From Cellulomonas pakistanensis (lineage in GTDB: Bacteria > Actinomycetota > Actinomycetes > Actinomycetales > Cellulomonadaceae): a DNA stretch of 64,000 nt. The notes below the pieces were generated by a model. It was not told the origin of the DNA. It did no database searches and saw only the letters and a list, made by a program, of their open reading frames with translations. A program made the translations under genes and the position numbers. The number at the start of each line of letters is the position of its first letter. Positions within the stretch are counted from its first letter, which is position 1. Location of the stretch: NCBI RefSeq assembly GCF_016862755.1, contig NZ_BONO01000002.1, positions 1 to 64,000 of the forward strand, written 5' to 3'. Below, in pieces: positions 36,710 to 45,066 of the stretch.

Positions 36710-36921
36710 GGCGGGCGTTCCTCCACTGCTGCGGGTGCTGGGGCGGGCGCCCCGTGCGGTCACACGACCCGAAGTCGACCACGACATCTGCGATCCGGCG
36801 CGCCGAGCCGACTCGCGGCGGCGGTCACGCCGCGAGGTGGAACGTCCGGGCGAACCGGTCGAGCAGCACCGCCGGCCCCTGCAGCACGAGGTGACACCTG
36901 CCGCACGCTCGGCGACCGGGA

Positions 36922-37131
36922 TCACTTCTCGGGACCGTCGGCGATCCGGCGCACCGCCTGCTCCGCGGTGAAAGACGTGGTGTCGACGACCTCGGCGTCG
37001 GCGTGCAGCCACGTCCGCGCGGCTTCGGCGTAGGGCTCCAGGTACCGCAGCCGGAACGGGGAGGGGATCGCGTGCGCGCCCTCGATCCGGCCGCGGATGG
37101 TGCCGGTGTCGGCGAGCGGTGTCGACGACCA
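36922..37131 (-). pseudogene. C-terminal gene remnant (unidentified), in a 539-base gap
   Basis: The reverse strand reads a plausible protein end without a start: WSSTPLADTGTIRGRIEG, then AHAIPSPFRLRYLEPYAEAA and VVDTTSFTAEQAVRRIADG, ending at TGA 36922-36924. The balanced composition is unlike antisense frames in this genome, but no upstream part exists. Another plausible tail, RCHLVLQGPAVLLDRFARTF, ends at 36825 in a second reverse frame. Both look like stubs of deleted genes. The rest of 36,710-37,248 has no gene; a 7-bp hairpin (37146-37163) lies near the remnant. The parent family is not known to me. Confidence 0.4.
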
Positions 37132-37248
37132 ACGGGCGCCAAGGTGGCGGCCGTAGGGCCGCCCTGCCCGGATCGGGTGGGCTCGGCGTGCTCGTCCCGT
37201 GCAGGACGCGGGCGCTACGTCCGACCGACGCCGGCTCGACGGCCGCGG

Positions 37249-37806
37249 TCACACCTCCGTGAACGCCGCGAGCACCCGGTCGTCGACCGCGCGGTCCGCG
37301 TAGACCAGGCGCACGGCGCCGGGGTCCGGGTTGCCGGCGTCGGGACCGCGCCAGACGCGCGTGAGCCCGGTCCGCTCGGCGGTGCGCCGCGAGCCCTCGT
37401 TCACCTCGAGGAGGTAGGCGAGCACGGGCAGGTCGGGCCGCACCTCGCCCGCGGCCGCCCGGGCCACCGCGACCACCTCCTGCGCGTAGCCGCGGCCCCA
37501 CTCCGCGGGGTCGAGCCGGTAGTACAGGTTCCAGCCGACGCCGCCCCGGACGCTGCACCCGCCCATGCCGACCAGCCGCCCGTCGTCGGCGGCGCGCACC
37601 ACCCAGGCGCCCAGCCCGTACCGGTCCCACGAGTCCGTGTACCCCGCGACCAGCCGCGCGGTCTGCTCGGGCGTGGTGTGCCGCCCGTGCGGCCAGTGCC
37701 GGTACGCGCGCGGGTCGGCGTGCAGGCGGTGCAGCTCGGGCAGGTCGCCCGGCACCGGGGCGGTGAGGACGAGTCGGTCGGTGGTGACGTGGCGGTGGTC
37801 GGTCAC
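37249..37806 (-). CDS. GNAT-family acetyltransferase (RimJ/RimL-like)
   Basis: A 185-residue N-acetyltransferase. It begins TDHRHVTTDRLVLTAPVPGDLPELHRLH, typical of the RimJ/RimL subgroup, and the acetyl-CoA loop region is YYRLDPAEWGRGYAQEVVAVA. VLAYLLEVNEGSRRTAERTGLTRVW is the conserved C-terminal part. GTG 37806 overlaps the stop of the upstream rhodanese gene as GTGA, so the two are translated together. The substrate is unknown. Confidence 0.9.
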   Translation of the reverse strand: MTDHRHVTTDRLVLTAPVPGDLPELHRLHADPRAYRHWPHGRHTTPEQTARLVAGYTDSWDRYGLGAWVVRAADDGRLVGMGGCSVRGGVGWNLYYRLDPAEWGRGYAQEVVAVARAAAGEVRPDLPVLAYLLEVNEGSRRTAERTGLTRVWRGPDAGNPDPGAVRLVYADRAVDDRVLAAFTEV

Positions 37807-38237
37807 GGGGCGAGTGTGGCAGGCACGGGCGCCGTGAGCGGGTCCGGCGACCGGCGCGACCGGCCGGCGTCGGACACGACCGCGAGCCCCTCGCGCGCCC
37901 AGTACTCGAACCCGCCGATGAGCTCCCGCACCCGGGTGTACCCGAGGGCCGCGAGGGTCAGCGCACCGCGCGTGGAGCCGTTGCACCCCGGTCCCCAGCA
38001 GTACACGACGACCTCGGCGTCCTTGTCGGGCGCGACCTCGGCGGCGCGGGCGGCCAGGTCGGCGTTCGGCACGTGCAGCGCGCTGGGGATCCGTCCCTGG
38101 CGCCACGCGTCCTCGGCCCGGACGTCCAGGACGATCGGCGGGGTGCCCGCGGCCCGGGCGGCGGCGAGGTCGGAGGGGTCGGTCTCGTACGCGAGCTTGG
38201 CGGCGAAGAAGTCGGCGGCGGTGATGGTGGTCTGCAT
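37803..38237 (-). CDS. Rhodanese-like sulfurtransferase domain protein
   Basis: A 144-residue single rhodanese domain. IVLDVRAEDAWRQGRIPSALHVP is the conserved N-terminal block, and VVVYCWGPGCNGSTRGALTLAALGYTRVRELIGGFEYW contains the catalytic Cys loop (YCWGPGCNGS). It could carry persulfide sulfur or act as a detoxifying transferase. The stop overlaps the GNAT start as GTGA. It is divergent from an Lrp/AsnC regulator, which may control it. Confidence 0.9.
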   Translation of the reverse strand: MQTTITAADFFAAKLAYETDPSDLAAARAAGTPPIVLDVRAEDAWRQGRIPSALHVPNADLAARAAEVAPDKDAEVVVYCWGPGCNGSTRGALTLAALGYTRVRELIGGFEYWAREGLAVVSDAGRSRRSPDPLTAPVPATLAP

Positions 38238-38330
38238 ACCTCCATCCCAGCCCCGGAGCGGTGCCGGCGGAACAGGCGACCACGGGTGGACCGGCCCGGC
38301 GACCGTGGATCGCCCGGTACTGTCCGCCAC

Positions 38331-38789
38331 ATGCCGTCGAATCCACGCCTCGACCTCGACGCCACCGACCACGCCATCGTGGCGCGGCTCCAGGAGGACG
38401 GGCGGATCAGCGTCGCGGAGCTGGCCCGCGCCATCAACCTGTCGGCCAGCGCGACCGCCGACCGGCTGCGCCGGCTGACGGACGGGGGAGTGATCACCGG
38501 CTACACCGCGACGGTCGATCCCGAGGCGCTCGGGTACGCGATCACCGCGTTCGTCCGGCTCGCGTACCCGTCCGGGAACTACCGGCCGTTCCACGACCTC
38601 GTCGCGACGACGCCGGAGATCGTCGAGGCGCACCACGTCACCGGCGCCGACTGCTTCATCATCAAGGTGCTGGCGCGGTCGATGCGCGACCTGGAGCGGA
38701 TCACGGGCCGGCTCGCGACGCTCGGCGGGATCACGACGAACGTCGTGTACTCGAGCCCGGTGCCGTCGCGGCACCTGACGCCGGCGTAG
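38331..38789 (+). CDS. Lrp/AsnC-family transcriptional regulator
   Basis: A 152-residue regulator. The N-terminal helix-turn-helix is LDATDHAIVARLQEDGRISVAELARAINLSASATADRLRRLTDGGVITGY. The C-terminal RAM domain includes GYAITAFVRLAYPSGNYRPF, VEAHHVTGADCFIIKVLARSMRDLERI. ATG 38331 gives the normal family length; the frame upstream is not conserved. It is divergent from the rhodanese/GNAT pair and 39 bases before an MFS exporter. Either could be its target, with an amino acid as the usual ligand type. Confidence 0.93.
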   Translation: MPSNPRLDLDATDHAIVARLQEDGRISVAELARAINLSASATADRLRRLTDGGVITGYTATVDPEALGYAITAFVRLAYPSGNYRPFHDLVATTPEIVEAHHVTGADCFIIKVLARSMRDLERITGRLATLGGITTNVVYSSPVPSRHLTPA

Positions 38790-38828
38790 CGCGAGGCGCG
38801 CCGCCGCGCGCGGCCCTACGGTGGAGCG

Positions 38829-40199
38829 ATGCGCCGCGCCGGCGTCGCCGTCCTCTGCCTGACCCAGTTCGTCGACGTCCTGGGCGTCACGAGCGCGACC
38901 ACGGCGATCCCGGCGGTCGTCGACGGTCTGGGCGCGGACGAGTCCGCTGCGGGGCCGCTGGCGACGACGTACGCGATGTTCTTCGGCGGGCTGCTGGTCG
39001 TCGGGGCGCGCCTCGGGGACCGGTTCGGCCACCGGCGGGTGCTGGCCGCCGGGCTGATCGGGTTCATGGCGGTCTCCCTGGTGGGGGGCCTCGCGACGTC
39101 CGTCCCGCAGGTGCTCGCCGCGCGTGCGCTGCAGGGGGCGGCGGCCGCGGTGTCGGTGCCGTCGGCGCTCCGGCTGCTGATCCACCTGACGCCGGACGAC
39201 CGGGACCGGAGGACCGCGCTGGCGGCGTGGAGCGCCGCCGGGGCGGCCGCGGGTGCCGCGGGGTTCGTCGTCGGCGGGGTGCTGGTCGGGGCGTGGGGCT
39301 GGCCCGCCGTGTTCTGGGTGAACGCGCCGGTCGGGGCAGGCTTGCTGGTGGCCCTCCTCGCGAGCGTCCCGGAGGCGCCCCGGGAGCGCGACCGGGTGCC
39401 GGTCGACGCGCTCGGCGCCGCCCTGCTGGTGCTCGCGGTGATGCTCCTGGTGGCGGGCGCGTCCGGCGCCGAGCGGGGCGGGGCCGGCGGGGCGGCGCTC
39501 GGGCTCGCCGCCGGCGGGCTGGTCGCCGGGGTCGCGTTCGCCGCGCGGATGCGGTGGGCGGCGCACCCGCTGATCCCGGTCGCGGCGGTCCGGTCCGTGA
39601 ACCTGCGGCACGGGACGGTGCTGTCGTTCGTCAACACGGCGACCACCAGCAGCGCGGGGGTGCTGGCGACCCTCGTCCTCCAGGACCGGCTCGGCCTCTC
39701 GGCGCTGGGGGCGGGGCTCACCCTGCTGTCGACCAGCCTCCTGGCGATCGCGGGGTCCGCCGCGGCGCGGCCGGTGCTCGAGCGCCTCTCGCCCCGCCGT
39801 GCGGCGTCCGCGGGCATCGCGCTGATCGCGCTCGGCGACCTCGGGCTGGTCGTCGCGGGCGGGACGGCGGTCGGCATCGCCTGCGCCTCCGGCGTGCTCG
39901 GGTTCGGGCTCGGCGCGGCGTCGGTCGCGGCGAACCACCTCGGCACGACGGTGCCGGGGCCGATCGCGGGCAGCGCGAGCGGGGTGCTCAACACCGGGGC
40001 GCAGCTCGGCACGGCGCTCGGCACCGCCGCGGTGGTGATGATCGCCGCCCTCGGGTCGCCCGCGTGGGGCTGGGGGACCGCCGCCGTGCTCGCGGCGGCG
40101 ACCGCCGTCTGGGCGGCGCTGGCCGGGTCGCAGGCGGCCTCGGCGAACCCCGCCCCCGAGCGCGCCGGGGGCGACGCCCGGGCCGCGGACCCCGCCTGA
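38829..40199 (+). CDS. MFS multidrug-type transporter (DHA2-like)
   Basis: A 456-residue exporter with about 12-14 membrane segments. CLTQFVDVLGVTSATTAIPAVVDGLG at the N-terminus is the DHA2-type motif D1 region, and GARLGDRFGHRRVLAAGLIGF is motif A. RALQGAAAAVSVPSALRLL is motif B-like and GAWGWPAVFWVNAPVG is the typical motif C region. It is 39 bases downstream of the Lrp gene and probably in its operon. The substrate is unknown. The C-terminus is a short Ala/Pro/Glu tail. Confidence 0.88.
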   Translation: MRRAGVAVLCLTQFVDVLGVTSATTAIPAVVDGLGADESAAGPLATTYAMFFGGLLVVGARLGDRFGHRRVLAAGLIGFMAVSLVGGLATSVPQVLAARALQGAAAAVSVPSALRLLIHLTPDDRDRRTALAAWSAAGAAAGAAGFVVGGVLVGAWGWPAVFWVNAPVGAGLLVALLASVPEAPRERDRVPVDALGAALLVLAVMLLVAGASGAERGGAGGAALGLAAGGLVAGVAFAARMRWAAHPLIPVAAVRSVNLRHGTVLSFVNTATTSSAGVLATLVLQDRLGLSALGAGLTLLSTSLLAIAGSAAARPVLERLSPRRAASAGIALIALGDLGLVVAGGTAVGIACASGVLGFGLGAASVAANHLGTTVPGPIAGSASGVLNTGAQLGTALGTAAVVMIAALGSPAWGWGTAAVLAAATAVWAALAGSQAASANPAPERAGGDARAADPA

Positions 40200-40315
40200 A
40201 CCGTGCCCGGGCGGGCTGCCCCGACGGCCTGAGGCGCGGGCGAATACCGACCCGACGTGCGGATTCACCCGCGGGTCCCGGACAGGACCCGGCCGCGACC
40301 GCCGATGAACCGGGC

Positions 40316-41821
40316 GTGACCACCGCACCACCCTCGACGACGACCGCGGGGCGTGCAGCCCACGCGGCGTTCGCCCTGACCGCGATCGGCCTCTCGGCGG
40401 CGTACGGGCTCACGGACGGCGCGGCGCGGGGTGTGGTGTTCCTCGCCGCCGCGCTCGTGCCCGGCCTCGCCGTGCTCGGCGTGCTGGCCTTCCGGCGCCC
40501 GCCCCGCCCGCAGCCCTGGTGGTGCGCCGCCGTCGCGCTGCTCCTGCTGGCGACCGACGGCGTGGCGTGGCTGGTGCAGGTCGGGATCGGGGGCGCGGAG
40601 ACCGCCCACGGCCTCGTGACCGCGGTCGTCGTCCCGCTCGGCTACCTCGGGCTGCTCGCCGCCAGCGTGTTCGTCGTCATGCCGACGGCGCGGGTCGACG
40701 GCGGCCGGGTGATCGACTCGGCGATCATGGCGATCGGCGGCGCGGGCCTGCTGTGGTCGCTCGTGCTGTTCCCCGTGCTCGCGGAGCGCGGCGCCGGCGC
40801 GGGGGAGCGCGGGTACACGCTGCTGACGGTGCTGCTCATCAGCGGGACCGTCGGCGCCATGCTGCGGACCTGGGCCGACGCCGGCCGCGGGCGTCCCACC
40901 GTGGGCTACCTGGTCCTCGCGAGCGTCAGCGCGCTCGTGGGGAACGTGGGCAACGTCGTGGCGGTCGACCCGGGCACCGGCGCCGCGGCGCACTGGGTGG
41001 GCGTCACGTGGGTCGTCGCCTACGCGGCGACCGGCGCGGCGGCGGTGCACCCGGCGGCGGCGCACCTGGCCGCGCCCGCGCCACGCCCGGCGCGCCGCCT
41101 GGGCCCGCGCGCGCTCGCCTTCCTGGGCGCCGCCCTCGCCCTGAACCCGGCCCTCGCCGCGGTCCGGGAGCTCGCCGGTGGCCAGGCCGACCTGCTGTCG
41201 CTCAGCCTGGGGTCGCTGGTCCTCGTCCCGCTCGTGCTCACCCGGGTGTCGCAGCTGGCGCTCCTGCACGCGCGCGCCGAGCAGGACCTGGTGCACCAGG
41301 CGACGCACGACGAGCTGACCGGCCTCCCGAACCGGCGCGCGGTCGACCGCCGGGTGGCGGAGGTCGTCGACCAGGTGCGCACGGGCGAGGCCCCGGGCGG
41401 CCTGGTGTGCTTCCTCGACCTGGACGGCTTCAAGGAGGTCAACGACCGGTTCGGTCACCACGTCGGCGACCGGCTGCTCGTGCACGTCGCGCAGCGCCTG
41501 CGCGCGGCGGTGCGCAGCGACGACTTCGTCGCGCGGTTCGGCGGCGACGAGTTCGTCGTCGTCCTCGTCGGCGACCCCGACCGGCTCGAGGCCGAGACGG
41601 TCGGACGCCTCGACGCCGCGCTCACGCAGGGCGTCGACCTGGGCCCGCTCGTCACCGTCGCGCGGGCGAGCATCGGGTCGGTGGTCCTGCGCCCGGGGGC
41701 GACGACCACGCCGGAGAAGGTGCTGTCCGCGGCGGACACCCGGATGTACGAGACGAAACGCGGGCGCGCGCCGGTCGCGGGCCTCCGGCTGCTCACCGCC
41801 GCGGCGGTGCGCCCCGTCTGA
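40316..41821 (+). CDS. Membrane-bound GGDEF diguanylate cyclase
   Basis: A 501-residue protein. The first 310 residues hold about nine or ten hydrophobic segments, likely a membrane sensor. The C-terminal domain is a GGDEF cyclase: HQATHDELTGLPNRRAVDRRV, CFLDLDGFKEVNDRFGHHVGDRLL, and the active-site RFGGDEFVVVL, all intact. No RxxD inhibitory site is seen before it. It should make cyclic di-GMP. GTG 40316 begins TTAPPSTTTAGRA; the ribosome site is weak, so the exact start is uncertain. No EAL or PilZ gene is nearby. Confidence 0.9.
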   Translation: MTTAPPSTTTAGRAAHAAFALTAIGLSAAYGLTDGAARGVVFLAAALVPGLAVLGVLAFRRPPRPQPWWCAAVALLLLATDGVAWLVQVGIGGAETAHGLVTAVVVPLGYLGLLAASVFVVMPTARVDGGRVIDSAIMAIGGAGLLWSLVLFPVLAERGAGAGERGYTLLTVLLISGTVGAMLRTWADAGRGRPTVGYLVLASVSALVGNVGNVVAVDPGTGAAAHWVGVTWVVAYAATGAAAVHPAAAHLAAPAPRPARRLGPRALAFLGAALALNPALAAVRELAGGQADLLSLSLGSLVLVPLVLTRVSQLALLHARAEQDLVHQATHDELTGLPNRRAVDRRVAEVVDQVRTGEAPGGLVCFLDLDGFKEVNDRFGHHVGDRLLVHVAQRLRAAVRSDDFVARFGGDEFVVVLVGDPDRLEAETVGRLDAALTQGVDLGPLVTVARASIGSVVLRPGATTTPEKVLSAADTRMYETKRGRAPVAGLRLLTAAAVRPV

Positions 41822-41833
41822 CGCGCGGACAGC

Positions 41834-42271
41834 TCAGGCCGGCCGCAGCTCCTGCGCCAGCATCACGATGATGCCGCTCGGCCCGCGGACGTAGGTCAGC
41901 CGGTAGACGTCCTGGTACGTCGCGACGCCGCGCAGCGGGTGGCAGCCGTGCCGTGCGGCGATCGCCAAGGCCTCGTCCAGATCGTCGACCGAGAACGCGA
42001 CGCGGTGCATGCCGATCTCGTTCGGCTGCGTCGGCTCCGTCTCGATCGCCGCGGGGTGCAGGTACTCGAACAGCTCGAGCCGCCCGTGCCCGTCCGGCGT
42101 CTGCAGCATGGCGAGCCGGACGTGGTTGCCGTCGAGACCGACGGCCGTCTCGGCCCACTCGCCGCTGACCTCGTCCCGGCCGAGCACGGTCAGGCCCAGG
42201 TCGGTGAAGAAGGCGACGGTGGCCTCCAGGTCGCGGACCGCGATCGCGACGTTCTCCATCCTGATCGGCAT
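41834..42271 (-). CDS. VOC-family (glyoxalase/bleomycin resistance-like) protein
   Basis: A 145-residue vicinal-oxygen-chelate protein with two beta-alpha-beta-beta-beta modules. It reads ENVAIAVRDLEATVAFFTDLGLTVLGRDEV, then RLAMLQTPDGHGRLELFEYLHP, HRVAFSVDDLDEALAIAARHGCHPL and YVRGPSGIIVMLAQEL. The ligand positions of the fold are filled by Asn/His, Glu, His and Met or Gln, so metal-dependent enzyme activity is possible but unproven. The start MPIRMENV at 42271 was preferred over 42280. Confidence 0.88.
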   Translation of the reverse strand: MPIRMENVAIAVRDLEATVAFFTDLGLTVLGRDEVSGEWAETAVGLDGNHVRLAMLQTPDGHGRLELFEYLHPAAIETEPTQPNEIGMHRVAFSVDDLDEALAIAARHGCHPLRGVATYQDVYRLTYVRGPSGIIVMLAQELRPA

Positions 42272-42295
42272 GCGCCGCACGCTACCGGCGGGCGC

Positions 42296-43048
42296 TCACG
42301 GCGTCAGCAGGTCCGCCCGGTCCTCGAGCCAGGCCGCGTCGGCGAGGTAGAGGTCGACGTGGCGCAGCAGCTCGGCGTCCCCGCCGGCGCGTGCCGCGGT
42401 GAACCGGGCGAGCTCGCGCAGGCGCACGACGGCGGTCGCCAGGACGGTGGACGCGTCGACGCCGCCGTACGCGCCGCAGAGCAGGGCGAGCCGCCGGCGC
42501 CGCTCCGGGTCGTCGACCGGGCCGGGGTCCGCGCCGGCGGGCCCGAGCGGGACGAGCCGGTAGGCCAGGTACGCCAGGTCCCACACCCGCGGGCCGGGGG
42601 CGGCGGTGTCCCAGTCGATCAGGCCCACCGGACGGCCGTCGCGGAACACCATGTTGTACGGGGCGGCGTCGTCGTGGCAGATCACCTCGGCGGGCTCCCG
42701 GACCGGCAGCCGCCACACGGCGCCGGCCCGGTCGAACGACGCCGTGGCGTCGTGCACCCGGCGCAGCAACGCCGCCGCGTCGAGCAGCACCCGGTCGTCC
42801 CACACCCACGCGGGCATCGGGTACGCCGGCACCTCGCCGTCGAGGTACTCGGTGACGTCGCGGCCGCGCTCGTCGGTGCCGAGCGGCCGCGGGACCTCGC
42901 CGACCCCGTGCGCGCGCAGGTGTCGCAGCAGCCGCTGGATGGTCGGCGTCCAGGGGCCGGGGGCGCGACGCACGGTGCCCGCGGACAGGACGGCGCCGCC
43001 CATGCCGCCGCCGGGCAGCGGGACCTCGGGAGCGTCGTCGGCGGTCAC
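42296..43048 (-). CDS. Aminoglycoside phosphotransferase-family kinase (APH-like)
   Basis: A 250-residue small-molecule kinase-like protein. The catalytic loop is VICHDDAAPYNMVF, in place of the classical HGDxxxxN, and the metal Asp is in GLIDWDTAAPGPRVWDLAYL. The N-lobe is short, starting GGAVLSAGTVRRAPGPWTPTIQRLLRHLRAHG, as in the actinobacterial APH-like group. Its true substrate is more likely a metabolite than an aminoglycoside. GTG 43048 overlaps the stop of the LD-carboxypeptidase gene as GTGA, so they are coupled. Confidence 0.88.
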   Translation of the reverse strand: MTADDAPEVPLPGGGMGGAVLSAGTVRRAPGPWTPTIQRLLRHLRAHGVGEVPRPLGTDERGRDVTEYLDGEVPAYPMPAWVWDDRVLLDAAALLRRVHDATASFDRAGAVWRLPVREPAEVICHDDAAPYNMVFRDGRPVGLIDWDTAAPGPRVWDLAYLAYRLVPLGPAGADPGPVDDPERRRRLALLCGAYGGVDASTVLATAVVRLRELARFTAARAGGDAELLRHVDLYLADAAWLEDRADLLTP

Positions 43049-44055
43049 GCGAACCGCTGGCTGATCTCGCGGGTGCCTCCGTCGACCGTCACGGACGCCA
43101 GGGCGCCGTTCACCAGCGGCAGGTGCGGCGGCACGTGCCCGATCTCGACGTCGAACACGATCGGGAGCCTGAGGCGCCCCAGGGCGTCCAGGACCGCCTC
43201 GCGCTGCGTCAGCCGAGGGTGGTCGGGCGCGCGGGTCCGCCCGACGAGGACCGCCCGGGCGTCGTCGAACCACCCGGCGAGGCGCAGACCGTGCAGACTG
43301 CGGCAGACCGAGGCGGCGTCGTCGCCGGCGACCTCCAGGTACACGATCAGCCCGTCGCCGGCGTGCCGCCGCCCGAACTCCGCGACGTCGCCGAACGGCG
43401 TGCCGGCGATGTGCCGCATCGTCTCCACGCACCCGCCGACGAGGCGCCCGGTCACGTGCAGCGCGTCCGCCCCGTGCAGGTCCCACCGCCCGCGGCCGAT
43501 GTCCTTCCAGCGGGTGGCGCGGCTGTCCTCGGCGAAGCCCCACCAGTCGGCGACCAGCCCGGAGTCGCGCTGCCGGTGCGGCCCCGGCCCACCGACCAGG
43601 TCGAGCCAGCCCAGCAGGCCGTCGGGCGTCTCGTACGGTGTGTCGGCGAGGTTGTCGCCGTGGACGGTGGCCCAGCCGAGCCGGGTGGTGATCGGCACCA
43701 GCAGCGTCGACAGGTCGGAGTAGCCGACCAGCCAGGTGGGCTCGGCGGCGGCGAGCGCGTCCCAGTCGAGCAGGTCGACGACGTCGATCCCGGTCTCGCC
43801 GCCCCACGGCGGGACGACGCACCGGATCGCGGGGTCGCAGAGCATCGCGGTGAGCTCGGCCGCCCGCTTCGCCGCGGGCCCGGCGGTGATGCCCGAGCCG
43901 TCCATGGCGTCGCCGACGACCACCTCGTAGCCGGCACGGCGCAGCCACCCGACGGCGAAGTCGATCCGCTCCGACTCGTGCGCCTGGACGCCGGCCGACG
44001 GCGACGTCACGCCGATGCGGTCGCCGGGTCGCAGCGGGGCGGGGAACCGGAGCAT
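43045..44055 (-). CDS. S66-family LD-carboxypeptidase-like peptidase
   Basis: A 336-residue protein of peptidase family S66 (LdcA/MccF). The start MLRFPAPLRPGDRIGVTSPSAG is canonical. The nucleophile Ser is in WLVGYSDLSTLL, the Glu in GRLVGGCVETMRHIAG and the His in EIGHVPPHLPLVNGA. Members trim murein tetrapeptides in peptidoglycan recycling or inactivate microcin C-type peptides. The larger size and WWGF/DSRATRWKDIG block resemble the MccF-like subgroup. ATG 44055 follows GGCAGG. The next gene downstream, the APH-like kinase, overlaps it by GTGA. Confidence 0.9.
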   Translation of the reverse strand: MLRFPAPLRPGDRIGVTSPSAGVQAHESERIDFAVGWLRRAGYEVVVGDAMDGSGITAGPAAKRAAELTAMLCDPAIRCVVPPWGGETGIDVVDLLDWDALAAAEPTWLVGYSDLSTLLVPITTRLGWATVHGDNLADTPYETPDGLLGWLDLVGGPGPHRQRDSGLVADWWGFAEDSRATRWKDIGRGRWDLHGADALHVTGRLVGGCVETMRHIAGTPFGDVAEFGRRHAGDGLIVYLEVAGDDAASVCRSLHGLRLAGWFDDARAVLVGRTRAPDHPRLTQREAVLDALGRLRLPIVFDVEIGHVPPHLPLVNGALASVTVDGGTREISQRFA

Positions 44056-44142
44056 GCCGAGCATCCTGCCAGCGGCGACGCCCGACGCGTCGGGCGTCGG
44101 GCATCCGGAAATCGGCTTGCTACGCCCCGCTACGGTCACCGG

Positions 44143-45018
44143 ATGCACCTCGACGTCGAGCTCCCGCTGGCCGGCCGCACCGCACTCGTCACCGGCGTCT
44201 CGCGCCGCCGGGGGATCGGGTACGCGGTCGCGCGCGAGCTGGCCCGGCTGGGGGCGAGCGTGTTCACGCACGACTTCGCGCCGCACGACGCCGACCAGCC
44301 GTGGGGCGGGGACGACGTCGAGGCGGTGGCGGACGGGGTGCGCGAGGCGCTCCGCGGGGACGCGGTCTCCGGCCGTGCGAGCGCGGACCTGCGGGACCCG
44401 GCGCAGGTGGACGCGCTGTTCGCGGCGGCTCGCAGCCTCACCGGCACCGTGGACGCGCTCGTGTGCAACCACGCCCGCAGCGGCGGCGACGGGTCGATCC
44501 TCGACATGACGCCCGCGGTGCTGGACGCGTTCTGGCAGGCGAACACGCGGTCCACGATCCAGCTGACGCAGCGTTTCGCGGCGCAGTTCGCCCAGCCCCC
44601 CGCGGGGACGAGGCCGGGGGAGCGGCACGAGCGCCGGTCCCCGGCGGACCCCGCCCGCGCGCCGAAGGTGATCTGGATGACGTCCGGCCAGCAGCACGGG
44701 CCGATGCGCGGCGAGGTCGCGTACGCCGCGTCGAAGGCCGCCCTCGCCGGGGTGACGGCGACCGTCGCTGCGGAGCTGCTGGACGTCGGGATCGTCCTGA
44801 ACACGGTCAACCCGGGGCCGGTGAACACCGGGTACCTCGACCCGGGGTCGACGGACCGGCCGCTCGCCGAGCTCGAGGCGCTGCGGGCGGCGACGCCGTT
44901 CGGGCGGTGGGGCGAGCCCGCCGACCCGGCACGGCTGATCGGGTGGCTGGTGAGCCCGGCGGGGTCGTGGGTGGTGGGGCAGGTGCTGACGACGGACGGC
45001 GGGTTCGGGCTGAGCTGA
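44143..45018 (+). CDS. SDR-family oxidoreductase
   Basis: A 291-residue short-chain dehydrogenase. The cofactor loop is ALVTGVSRRRGIGYAVARELARLGA. The structural motif reads ALVCNHARSGG in place of NNAG. The catalytic Ser is in VIWMTSGQQHGPM and the YxxxK motif is VAYAASKAAL. NTVNPGPVNTGY follows. A 25-residue insertion rich in Pro and Arg (about 155-180) precedes the active site. It resembles actinobacterial 3-ketoacyl reductase-like SDRs. It is divergent from the LD-carboxypeptidase pair. Substrate unknown. Confidence 0.9.
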   Translation: MHLDVELPLAGRTALVTGVSRRRGIGYAVARELARLGASVFTHDFAPHDADQPWGGDDVEAVADGVREALRGDAVSGRASADLRDPAQVDALFAAARSLTGTVDALVCNHARSGGDGSILDMTPAVLDAFWQANTRSTIQLTQRFAAQFAQPPAGTRPGERHERRSPADPARAPKVIWMTSGQQHGPMRGEVAYAASKAALAGVTATVAAELLDVGIVLNTVNPGPVNTGYLDPGSTDRPLAELEALRAATPFGRWGEPADPARLIGWLVSPAGSWVVGQVLTTDGGFGLS

Positions 45019-45066
45019 ACGCCCGAGGGCAGCGCGGTCCGCCGCGGGCCGCCGTCGCCGCGGTCG

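Noticed and set aside
42296-43048. APH-like kinase as an aminoglycoside resistance gene
   Set aside because: The catalytic loop is HDD rather than HGD and the N-lobe is the generic actinobacterial type; most such proteins act on metabolites.
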